In this document: in pieces, positions 1 to 9,983 of the stretch
How positions within the stretch are numbered: position 1 is the stretch's first letter
How the letters are laid out: every line of letters begins with the position of its first letter
Assembly: GCA_015698045.1 (NCBI GenBank)
Contig: BLAL01000289.1
Coordinates: 124,001 to 188,000 of the forward strand
Length of the DNA: 64,000 nt
Direction of reading: 5' to 3'
Source of the DNA: Rhizophagus clarus
Taxonomy: Eukaryota; Glomeromycota; Glomeromycetes; Glomerales; Glomeraceae
Notes under the pieces: generated by a model
Told to the model about the DNA's origin: nothing
Databases searched by the model: none
Seen by the model: only the letters and a program-made list of their open reading frames with translations
Made by a program: the position numbers and the translations under genes

Positions 1-954
1 TAAAGACCTTAAGACCTTGTTATTAAGTAGCAGTAGTTGCATTTATTCTGTAATCTTTTATTTTTATATTATGGTCTAGCTTTAGTATTACTTTACAATA
101 AAGTTTTCTCTATATACTAATCAAAATTTTAATATGAGAATTCTAAAAGTGCCACAGGAAATTCTAAATCGCAATTTTACTTTATGGTTCGTTCTATCCT
201 GTCCTGTACTAGTACTAGTACTGTACTATACTGTACTGTACTATATACAATACAATATATAATATATATATAATATACTATAAAACTTACGGAAAAAATT
301 TCGTTTAAATATGGGGAGTGACAAGATAACCTCCGCCGATCAATTTTTTTAAAAAATACCCCAAAAATTTGGGTAAATTAGATAAATATAGCAATAAAAA
401 TGGCCGATTATTTGATCATCAAATATAAATTCTAATTTGGGCATTATAATTACATAGACATTATAGTGGTGTTAATTAAAGTAAATCGCATTATGAACCT
501 TTAAAAAAAAAAAAAAAATTAAAGTAATTCGCACTTTAACTCTAAGTCAATATTTAACATCAGTAATATCAGGAAGTTAAAAATCTATTGAACAGTATAC
601 TGATTTGTGTTGGGTATGCTGAACAATATTTTTTGATGCAAAACAGCATTAAATTAATAAAAACTACATCTACTAGTAATTTTTTAATCTAAAAAACTTG
701 TTTAATCGAAATCACGTGAGTTAATATGCCATTTTTTCTTTTTGATTAACAGTTTAACCATAATAAGAACTGATCTGCAATTTTTATGGAATTCTAAAAA
801 AAATGTCGATCGTTCTTCTCTGCTGGAATTCTAGAAATTTATTGATCGTTGGCTATATTCCGTTTTGTTGCTTTTACTATATTCTCATTGAATTCACCTT
901 TTCATATTTTTAAAATTTCGTAAAAGCTATTTTTCAAAATTTATAAATCTCACT
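1..954. other. AT-rich upstream region of the kinase gene
   Basis: No coding region is visible. The stretch is A/T-rich with short simple repeats, for example an alternating CTAGTA/CTGTA tract near 205-245. It presumably includes the promoter and 5' UTR of the kinase gene that starts at 955, but no specific site can be assigned. Confidence 0.5.
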
Positions 955-3383
955 ATGGATAATATTCGAGGTGAATTAGTTGCTGATGCTTATAATAGAT
1001 CATATGCATTAATAGATTTTAATATTCAAGATACCCCAGAAAAACAATTTGAATTTATGAGGCAAAATATCCTCGCTGATAAATCACTTTCAGATGATGA
1101 AAAATTAGAAGCCATAAGACATATAAATTTGACTTCTGACTCGTATAATGTTATTAATAATGAAGGAGCGAAAAGAATTTGTGAAAATTGTCAAGAAGAA
1201 TGTTTAGCTAAATCATATTGTGAACAATGTATTCGAAATTATTTAGAACAAAATTTTTCAAATTGGACTTCTGATAATAATAATATTGATAATTTAATAC
1301 AAGCATGTCAATTAAAAACATCTGATCCAGAGATGATAGTAGAATGGATCCCTTATAATAATTTAGAGAATATTAAATATCTAACTAAAGGTGGATTCTC
1401 CGAAATTTATATAGCAGATTGGATTGATGGATCATATATTAAATGGGATAATCAAGAACAACAATTAATTAGGAATGGTACAGAAAAAGTAATACTTAAA
1501 AAATTAGAAAATGTTGAAAATGCTAATAGAAGTTGGTTTGATGAGGTATATATAATTAAAAATACTATTTAATATAAAAAAAGTTAAATTTATAATTAAA
1601 ATATATTTTGTCAAATTTTACAGGGCATGTCTCATTTAACTATAAGTAGCAAATATGGTTATATAGTGAAATGTTATGGTTTAACGAGAGATACATCAGA
1701 CGGAAATTATATGCTTGTGATGCAACAAATGGATACAGATTTAAGAAAATATTTACAACAAAATTATCATAACTTTACATGGAAAAAAAGAATTGATATT
1801 ATTTTTGATGTGACTGAAGCACTTTTTCGAATCCATTTAGGGAATGCAATTCATAGGGATTTACATTCAGGAAATATATTATGTTACCTAAGTGGACAAA
1901 ATTTCTATATTAGCGATCTTGGATTTTGTGGACCGGTTGATAGACCAATAAATAGCATATATGGAAATCTTCCCTATATAGCACCAGAAGTTATTTCTGG
2001 AAAAAAAACTACTTTTGAATCTGATATTTATAGTATTGCAATGTTAATGTGGGAAATTTCATCTGGTCAACCACCTTTTATTAATTTTAAACATGATTTT
2101 GATTTAGCATTAAAAATAATAAATGGAATGAGACCAACAGTAATACCAGGAACTCCTTTAGAATATAAAAATTTAATGGAACAATGTTGGGATCCTGATC
2201 CAACAAAAAGACCTAATATTTGTTATCTCTGGAATGAAATTCTAAAAATGAGCAGATCATATTATCAAAACGAAGATAATGAACAGCAAATAGTAAATAA
2301 TAATGTATATATAGAAAATTATACAAATTCTAATTCTACAAATTCATTAATTAGAAATTTAAGTAAAGTTCATATTTTTGAAAATTTACCAGAACCAAGA
2401 AATGCTACTGAGGGTATAATATTTAATGTTATTTTATACTATTTACGTCTTCTTAAACAGAAAAGACTGAATTGTATATTTAATTAATTTTATTATCTTT
2501 CTATTATTTATCAAATTAACAGATGAACAAAAAGGTGACTATTATGAATTTTTATTTATAAAATTTTAAATGTTTAAATTCATTACTTATTCGTATTATA
2601 GCATATCATAGTTTACAACTTGGTTTAAGTATTCCGGACAGTAAGTAATAATTTACTCAAATAAAAGTTAAATTTAATAAATCAAATAAATTAATTTTCT
2701 TTATTATATTTAGAAATTGAAGACATTGTATCCGAGCAATCTGTAAACCAATCTAAAAAAAATAATTTTACAATAACTGGTTAGCATATAAAAAAACTAA
2801 ATATAATATTATTTAATTTATATAATTTAATATTTACAAAAGCTGATTTTATAGATAATGAAATAATGGGTAAATATAAAAGAATTTATTCAGGTAATTA
2901 TAATGAAATTAAAATTATAGTATATTTTAAATGCAATTAACTAAAAAGCAAACTCTCATGTTTATTTTAAGTAGAAGATGAGAATGAAGATTTAACTGAC
3001 AACAAATCCAAAAAAATAAAGTTTACCAGCAATAAAGGTAATAAATCATTTTAAAGTAAAATATTTATTAAAGTATTTAAATTTACCTAAAAAATAAATA
3101 TTTTACAATATTGCAGTTGAATTCCAATATATACAAAGAAATTATATTAATGATGGTAAGAAATATATATATAATCTTTATATTCCAGTTAGAATTAATA
3201 TAATAATATTTATAATAGATATAGATGATGATGAAATTTCTAATAATCCAAACTTACATTCGGAAGATCAAGATGAATTAGAAATCCCAGAAGGTAATAA
3301 AATTATCAAATATATTTAAGATATTCTTTATTATACTACAATTAACATTTTACAATTGATTGTTTTTATCAGATGGATTTTAA
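955..3383 (+). CDS. Tyrosine-kinase-like protein kinase, ten exons, about 579 aa
   Basis: Spliced model: 955-1545, 1624-2413, 2523-2534, 2602-2640, 2714-2779, 2843-2893, 2972-3037, 3117-3155, 3219-3293, 3373-3383. The sum is 1740 nt, open throughout. The N-terminal third has a CxxC...CxxC pair (ICENCQ, YCEQC), likely zinc-binding. The kinase domain then shows a glycine loop (KGGFSEIY, G146), a VILKK lysine (K182), the catalytic loop HRDLHSGN (D276), DLG (D295) in place of DFG, and APE (317-319). All catalytic residues are present, so it should be active. This architecture belongs to the expanded TKL-like kinases of Rhizophagus. The tail after the kinase domain is acidic and Lys/Asn-rich and is encoded by eight short exons; all introns there are phase 1. 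A 12-nt exon at 2523 is the least certain. A reading ending at 2487 would merely run into an intron. Substrate unknown. Confidence 0.85.
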
Positions 3384-3848
3384 ATTGGTAATAAGTTAAA
3401 TTAAATATCAATTTTTATTTCAATATTATTTATTATCTTGAATTATTTAAACACTAAGATTATAGTAGGAAACTTTGCATTATTTATTTAGTTTGTAATT
3501 TAAATAATTCATTTTATTACTTATTAATTTACTTATATTTTAATTTGTTCAAACATAAGAATATATATTTGCAATAAACTTGGACAATTTGAACATTATA
3601 TATTCCATTAAAAAATTAATTTTTTTTTTTTGTTGACGGAGCCTATCATAGTTTTTTTAAGATATTCATGAGAATTTAACTGGTTTCTTATAAATTTATA
3701 ATGACCAGTAATTTGAATTAATAGTGTGTAATAAAAAAAGAATTTAGAAAAATATCCAAAAACATTATAAAGACGTAAATGATTTCATTCAAGAAAAATG
3801 TAATTTGTTACCGAGATTTAAATAGTCAAGTTAAATCATAAGCGCATA
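3384..3848. other. Spacer after the kinase gene
   Basis: A/T-rich with no coding signal, probably 3' UTR plus spacer. A T-run lies near 3619. Confidence 0.4.
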
Positions 3849-3856
3849 GTGCCAGT

Positions 3857-4905
3857 TAAACTTGGATGCCAAAACCTGTATACAGTCTGACCTCGATATA
3901 ACGAACCCACAATATAACAAACTCTCGACTTACTGAACTTTTTTTTAAGAACCAATATCATAATATTTAAAATAATCTTGATATACCGAATATCATATAA
4001 AACTCTATATAACGTATACCGAACTTTTGTTGATTTACCGTTTATAATAAAGCATATTAAAAAACTTTCAATATACCAAATGTGATCATTTGGCTGGATT
4101 TATGCCAATCATAATGATTAATTCTTGCCAAAATTAAGTTTTCAAATCACGTGGCATGTTTATATACCGAACTTTTACCGTAAGCTTATGAGAGTTCGAT
4201 ATATAAAGAGATTTACATACCGAACACCCACTATATACTGAACTTTTGTTCTTGAACCGTGAGTTCAGTATATCGAGATTTGACTGTATGTCGAAATATA
4301 TTTGGGATTTAACATATGCAGAAATATAGTTTCAGAATTTCGATAAAATCCCAAATCCCAAATCCCAAACTGCTGTCAAAATCCCAAATTATTGCTGAAA
4401 TCCCAAATCTTTATCAAAACCCAAAAAAACCCATAAGTATATTTAATACCTATTTATGTAGATTAAGAACAGACAACAAATGAAAAAATTTTAATTGTTA
4501 AAGAGAATTGTAAGTTTTATTAAAAGGAAAAGGAATTTTGATTTATTATTATTTATTGGTTTACGTTAAAAATGGTAATAAAAATTAAAGACAATATAAA
4601 TAGTTTTGTAAAATATTTCAATTTTTTTCTTTTGCTTCTTTAAGATGAATGGTATTGTTTCTTAATTACCTTTAAGAAAATTCTTTATTTTAGCTTCCAT
4701 TATACTTACATCATACCTAACAAGAAGATATACATGTTTGATGTATTACATGGGGTTATTTAATTAATTTACAGTTTTATAAATTACGGAAACACTAGAA
4801 TTTGGGATTTCGGAAATGGTTTGGGATTTGGGATTTCCAAAATTGTTATATGCTGAAATGTATTTCTTTTAGCATATAGCCAAAATATTTCGGCACCCAA
4901 GTTTA
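3857..4905. mobile_element. MITE with 14-bp TIRs and 8-bp target duplication
   Basis: The left end TAAACTTGGATGCC (3857-3870) is inverted at the right end as GGCACCCAAGTTTA (4892-4905), with one mismatch. The 8-bp direct repeat GTGCCAGT flanks it exactly (3849-3856 and 4906-4913). The interior contains inverted 'gggattt/aaatccc' repeats (around 4300-4420 and 4800-4850) and no open frame. The 8-bp duplication suggests a hAT-like superfamily, but the terminal TAAAC does not fit the usual hAT YARNG start, so the superfamily is open. It is interrupted by the MITE at 3883-4286. Confidence 0.75.
3883..4286. mobile_element. pogo/Tc1-mariner-type MITE nested in the element at 3857
   Basis: The ends start CAGTC and finish GACTG. 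The left arm contains CTCGATATAACGAAC and the right arm, inverted, CTCGATATACTGAAC, so the TIRs are about 25 bp with a few mismatches. A TA dinucleotide sits on each side (3881-3882, 4287-4288), the target duplication of Tc1/mariner/pogo elements. At 404 bp there is no transposase, so it is non-autonomous. The interior repeats CGAACTTTT and ATATACCGAA motifs. Confidence 0.75.
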
Positions 4906-4913
4906 GTGCCAGT

Positions 4914-5590
4914 CAGTATGTAAATAATTTTTTGGTAATTTAAATATGCTTTGATTTAACAGAAAACATAACATAGAATGAAATATAACAATTATTATAT
5001 AGAAAGTTTTTATTGTTTATAATTTATGTTTATAATTTAAACTATTGGAATAAAAACGTCTCATAGACAACAACCAATTTATCAATTATATGAAACTTGC
5101 ACAAATCTTAATACAATTAAATAAAGAGACATTTATGTTGTTGGTATAGTAATCACGTGACATTGTAGCAAAGTATATAGAGCTGCCTAAGCCAAAGCCA
5201 TCATAGCCTGTTATTTTTGATATTTCCGATTTATTTGATATATCAGTTTTATTTGATTTATCTGATTTATTTGATTTAATTGATTTATTTTATTTATTTG
5301 ATTTATTAGTTTTATTTGATATATTAGATTTATTTGTTATATTTTTAAATATATTTTATTTTGTATAAATATTCTGAAATTTCTTTTTAGTTGAAAAACA
5401 TCAGAGAGTGTAATAACAAAGTTATAATAACAAGTTCATATAATTAATAAATAAACTCTTTTAAAACCTTATAAATGAACTGTTCCTTTGTGAATAGTGT
5501 GTCTTGTTGATTGGACTTGAGACATATCTATTGCATCCCTGTCTCCAAGTCATAGTTACCTGATCGACGAACTGACCAGAGTAACAATAT
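4914..5590. repeat. Spacer with (GATTTATTT)n-like tandem repeat
   Basis: Non-coding. Between about 5215 and 5345 short units of the form GATTTATTT/GATATATT repeat irregularly. The remainder shows no feature I can support. Confidence 0.5.
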
Positions 5591-5624
5591 TTAAGCTTCA
5601 TCAGGAAATTTTTTTAGGGGATAT

Positions 5625-5840
5625 ATATCGATGGATAGGTCACATGATATATATCGATAATAATCAGACTCATCGAGTAGTATTGATGTGGGTAAATGAT
5701 GACAAATTATCAGAATTTAACTAAAATGACAAATATCGATAGAGATGTATATCGATGGAAAGGTCATATGATATCTATTGTTAATAATCAGACTCGTTGA
5801 GTAGTATCGATACGGAAAAGATGATTACTTATCAGAATTA
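5625..5840. repeat. Left subterminal repeat, two copies about 127 bp apart
   Basis: Two diverged copies (about 5625-5720 and 5752-5840) share ATCGATGG-A-AGGTCA-ATGATAT, AATAATCAGACTC-T-GAGTAGTAT and TTATCAGAATT. They lie just inside the left TIR of the large element and may be transposase-binding repeats. Confidence 0.6.
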
Positions 5841-5898
5841 AGCCTAAACGATAAAAGTCGAGAAAATTTCATACGATAAAAATCAAGAAAATTCAAAC

Positions 5899-6929
5899 TA
5901 AGGATGGTGCCGCAATTGATTTATCAAATCCGCAATATTGCGGATTTTGGAGTTGAATTGCGGTTAGTGAACCGCAATTCCGCAATTCACCTGATCGGTT
6001 TTGGCAGTTTACCGAACTGATTTAATAAAAAAAATGTTTACGCAACATTTTTTTAATTAATTTAACGAAAAAATGTTGTGAAACGTTTTTTCAAAGTATT
6101 TTAATTAAAAAAAATGTTTCGCACCGTTTTTTTAATTAATTTAATGAAAAAACATTGCGAAACATTTTTTCAAAGTATTTTAATTAAAAAAAATGTTTCG
6201 CAACGTTTTTTTAATTAATTTAACGAAAAAACGTTGTGAAATGTTTTTTCAAAGTATTTTAATTAAAAAAAACGTTTCGCAACATTTTTTTAATTAATTT
6301 AATGAAAAAATGTTGCGAAACGTTTTTTCAAAGTATTTTAATTAATAAAAAGCGTTTCGCAACGTTTTTTTAATTAATTTAAAGAAAAAATGTTGCGAAA
6401 CGTTTTTTCAAAGTATTTTAATTAAAAAAAACATTTCGCAACATTTTTTTAATTAATTTAAAGAAAAAACGTTGCGAAACGTTTTTTCAAAGTATATTTA
6501 ATTAAAAAAAAACGTTTCGCAACATTTTTTAATTAATTTAAAGAAAAAACGTTGCGAAACGTTTTTTCAAAGTATATTTAATTAAAAAAAACGTTTCGCA
6601 ACGTTTTTTTAATTAATTTAAAGAAAAAACATTGCGAAACGTTTTTTCAAAATATATTTTAATTAAAAAAAACATTTCACAACGTTTTTTTGGATTGCTT
6701 TAGCGAAATTGCAATTTCGCAAATGTATCGCAATTCTGCAAATGTGCTGCAATTCCGCAATTATTCCGCAATTGAATTGCGGTACTTTGCGGAATTGCAG
6801 AATATTTGCGGAATTGCGGACAATTGCGGATTGCGGAATTGCGGATATTTAGGTTTAAAAATCCGCAATGTTCTGCAATACTGTAAATCGCAATTATTCC
6901 GCAATTGCTTATTTGCGGCACCATCCTTA
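5899..6929. mobile_element. hAT-type MITE, 1031 bp, 17-bp perfect TIRs, 8-bp TSD
   Basis: The ends are TAAGGATGGTGCCGCAA (5899-5915) and its exact complement (6913-6929). ATTCAAAC is duplicated directly outside (5891-5898, 6930-6937). An 8-bp duplication with T at position 2 and A at position 7, plus a terminus fitting YARNG (TAAGG), is the hAT signature. Both subterminal zones are packed with CCGCAATT/AATTGCGG motifs. The core is a tandem array of palindromic units. There is no transposase; short open frames inside are repeat artefacts. It is nested within the larger element, so it inserted later. Confidence 0.85.
6025..6690. repeat. Tandem array of 79-80 bp palindromic units, about 8 copies
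   Basis: The landmark CAAAGTAT recurs at about 6092, 6171, 6250, 6329, 6409, 6488 and 6568 (AAATAT at 6648), a constant 79-80 bp period. Each unit is itself an inverted repeat: TTTCGCAACGTTTTTT, an AATTAATTTAA spacer, then AAAAAACGTTGCGAAA. Each unit could therefore form a strong hairpin. Confidence 0.9.
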
Positions 6930-7103
6930 ATTCAAACGATAAATATTGAAAATATTCATTGCGATTACTAACATAAATTTATTTATTTATTTATAATAAT
7001 AAAATTCATAATAAAATTCATAATGATAATAATTATAATTAATTATAAAATATTAGTATGCCACCTTAAAATAAAACATCACTTTCCAACCTATGAATAA
7101 TTG

Positions 7104-8892
7104 CTAATCATCATAAAACAAGTTGTCATGCAACGTCATTAATGTATCATCACCTCTGAAAATTACATCTGTTTCCTCCTCCTCTTCAAAAGAGCCTGTT
7201 TTCGGGATTTCTGGAACTTCTTCCCTCAATATCTCCTGCGCGTCATGTATAGTAAAACCTCCTTTTTTTCGAATAAATCCTAATAAAGTATTAATTCGAA
7301 TTTTATCTAACTGAATAGATTTCAAATTATATAAATTGGTTTAAATAACAGCCACATACCTTAAATTTCCGATATCGTCGTTCTAGAGGTTTTTTCCCGC
7401 ACTCTACGTCGGGGTAGCTAGGATTCAATACTATATCGCATATCGCTGACGTATAAATATAGATATTCTGAAATGACTCGTCGGTATCAGATATTGCGGG
7501 AAATGCGAGTTTTGTTATATTTTCGATTACATTATCGTTATCATCATATAACTTATTATAACACTCTTTAACTTGTGGTAAATTTTTCCAGCTTGTTATA
7601 TCTTGCGGGCTTTTTCGTTTATTACCACTTATTGATTGTAGACCGAATTCCTTAAAAATAGCGCTTTTCACTGCTGCAACGTGTACTCCTCTCATATCTT
7701 TCATTTTTCGCATGAGCTATAAAAGAAAATAAAATTTAAATTAAACACAACAGTTATGATTACGATTATTAATGATAATCACCATAGAATGATGGCGTCC
7801 TGAAAATGCATTCATCCACTCTCTATAGCCTACTTCACGAAGATAATCAGAATGATGTTGATTTAGCCAATTTTCGAGCTCCAACTTAAAATTTTCAAAG
7901 GTAGGCCACATATTGTCCGGAAAGGATTTATTGCACACTGAGTTATAACCTTCCTATATTAGTGTGTGATAATAAATAATAGCAATTATGTTGTGATTTG
8001 GTGACGGATGGTATAAGAGAGAATAGCACCAGGTTTTTGTTAGAAACTTACATTGAAGACCTTTTCGCTTAGGTCAATTTTTTTCTTTTTCTCATTTTGC
8101 AACTTAATCTGGTTCTGGATCCATCCGACTTTCTCGAGCGTCTCTTTATGTAATTCATATAGAGCTCGTATTTGCCTACCTTGTTTTATAAGCATGTCCT
8201 CGCAACTTTTTCTGCTTTTAGGAGGTTGGACATTGATCTCCGGTATTTCTTCTGCAGTTGTAGTTGACGAGCTTCTTCCATGCTTAACAGCTGGCGTGTC
8301 AGCCTACTGCGCCGTACATTTTCTCTATTTGTTTCTGGTACAAGCGTTTCGGAATGTTCATCGCCAGCTGACGTTAATGTATTAACCCAGTAAATTGTAT
8401 TAGGTGTAATAGATGTAAACTGAAATGAAATGTCGACAATTTTCAAGTCTGAAAATTATCACTTACTTTGCTTTGATTGTCTGCCGTATGTTTTGAGTTG
8501 TTTAGAAATATATTCCTTTACCCTTCGAGTGTTATCTAAAAAATAAATGATTGATTATGAAAGGTTTATTAACATAATATCTAACAAATCATAATAAATA
8601 TATATGGATCATTACCTTCTGCTAGTGGTGTAGTTTGCGAAGATTCTGCTACTACTTCCATTTCTTCTTGATCACTATCTGATCCCTGGTTACTAGTATC
8701 TGATTTTTTGGCTGTCTCTTTAGCTTGTGAACTAATAGTATCTGATTCTTTAGCAGGCTCTTTAGCTTGCGAAGTATCTTTCCGCTTTACGATTTTTCTT
8801 GGGCCTTCTTGTTCATTATTATATTCGTTATTTGATTCCTGAGACTGTTTATCTTTGTTAGCTCTAGTGGAATATTTTCGTTTTTTTGGCAT
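7104..8892 (-). CDS. Lysine-rich nuclear-type protein of unknown function, seven exons, about 446 aa
   Basis: I do not recognise this family. Minus-strand exons: 8892-8616, 8535-8467, 8367-8308, 8251-8052, 7953-7783, 7716-7360, 7310-7104. They total 1341 nt and are open end to end. The protein begins MPKKRKYS, a classic basic nuclear-localisation pattern; an in-frame ATG at 8916 could add eight residues. Residues about 10-95 are Ser/Lys/Glu-rich and repetitive (SQAKE.AKESDT twice). A charged helical segment follows around 150-200. Residues about 205-375 look folded, with Trp/Tyr-rich WPTFENFKLELENWL and SFQNIYIYTSAICDIV. The end is strongly acidic. It lies inside the putative Plavaka transposon, divergent from the transposase, so it may be a transposon accessory gene. 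The donors at 8307 (GTAGGC) and 7782 (GTGATT) are the weakest joints. Confidence 0.65.
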
Positions 8893-9983
8893 TTTTTTAA
8901 AAAAGGTTTGAAACAAATTAGTAAAAAAAGAAAGATATAAATGGTTAGACTAAAGAAGAGCGAAGAAAAATTTAGTATAAAGTGGAAAAAGGAGCGAACG
9001 AAAAATGATTGAAGAAAAAGCAGATGAAAAAGGATTGAAGAAGAAGCGGACGAAAAAGGATTGAAGAAGATTTGAATGTAAAATCAGAGATAAAAAAAGT
9101 TTAAAAAAAAGGTTGGAAAAGTATCCTATATATAAACTTTTCTAAAGTTTGATAAACTATTTAGATCAGTAAAACTTGACGTGACGCGTAAATAATTATA
9201 ATGCATACTAATTAAATTATTATAGCGACGCGTTATTAATTGTAATGCATAATTAAAATATTATAACGATGCATATTAGTTAATTGTACTCAAAATTAAA
9301 TGGATTAAACAAGGGATAACGACGCATATTAGTTAATTGTACTCTAAAATTAAATAAATTCAAGGGATAACAATGTATATTAGTTAATTGTAAATAAATT
9401 CGAGGGATAACGATGCATATTAATTATTTGTAAATAAATTCGAGGGATACGGTAACAATGCACATTAGTGTTAATTGTACTCTAAAATTAAATAAATTCG
9501 AGGGATAACAATGTATATTAGTTAATTGTAAATAAATTCGAGGGATAACGATGCATATTAATTATTTGTAAATAAATTCGAGAGATACAGTAACAATGCA
9601 CATTAGTTAACTGAAAATATCCAATCATAGTAGTAAATGGTATCGATCTCTTTCAATTACTCAAAATTAAATAAATTATTTGAAAATTTAACAATACAAA
9701 ACAATACAATTAATCGAGATATAACGATGCATATTTAATTGTTGTACTCAAAAATTAAATAGATCAATAATACAATTAAGAAAAGTCTAAAAATATCTGT
9801 ATTGTTTACTAATAAAACTGATCATCGTCTACTACTAGTAAAGCTGAAATAATGAAATATATATATTACATCGTTTTTTTGGTTTTGTTCAGGCAATAAA
9901 TTCCGTTTTTACTAGTTTTGTTCAGGCAACAAATTCACTTTCATAAAATTTAGTTCCGTTCACTATCGCTAAAATCACTCAAA
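8893..9983. repeat. Divergent intergenic region with irregular minisatellite
   Basis: From about 9180 to 9760, units built from GGGATAACRATGCATATTAGTTAATTGTA and AAATTAAATAAATTCGA recur at irregular 40-65 bp spacing, roughly eight or nine times; one composite of about 120 bp is itself duplicated (9360-9480 and 9490-9605). A shorter GAAAAAGGATTGAAGAAG repeat lies at about 9010-9075. This region separates the two divergent genes of the large element and should contain their promoters. Confidence 0.65.

Noticed and set aside
2870-2893. Possible 24-nt intron in the kinase tail (GTAAAT...TTCAG)
   Set aside because: Too short to splice and the stretch is in-frame coding, so the exon is extended to 2893.
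3156-3218. Alternative acceptor at 3187-3188 (TTCCAG)
   Set aside because: It would leave only about 32 nt of intron and add an Ile-rich segment unlike the rest; the acceptor at 3217-3218 gives a normal 63-nt intron.
6690-6971. Open frames on both strands (93 and 74 codons)
   Set aside because: They read through CCGCAATT repeats of the hAT MITE and encode only repeat-derived Asn/Ile/Cys strings.
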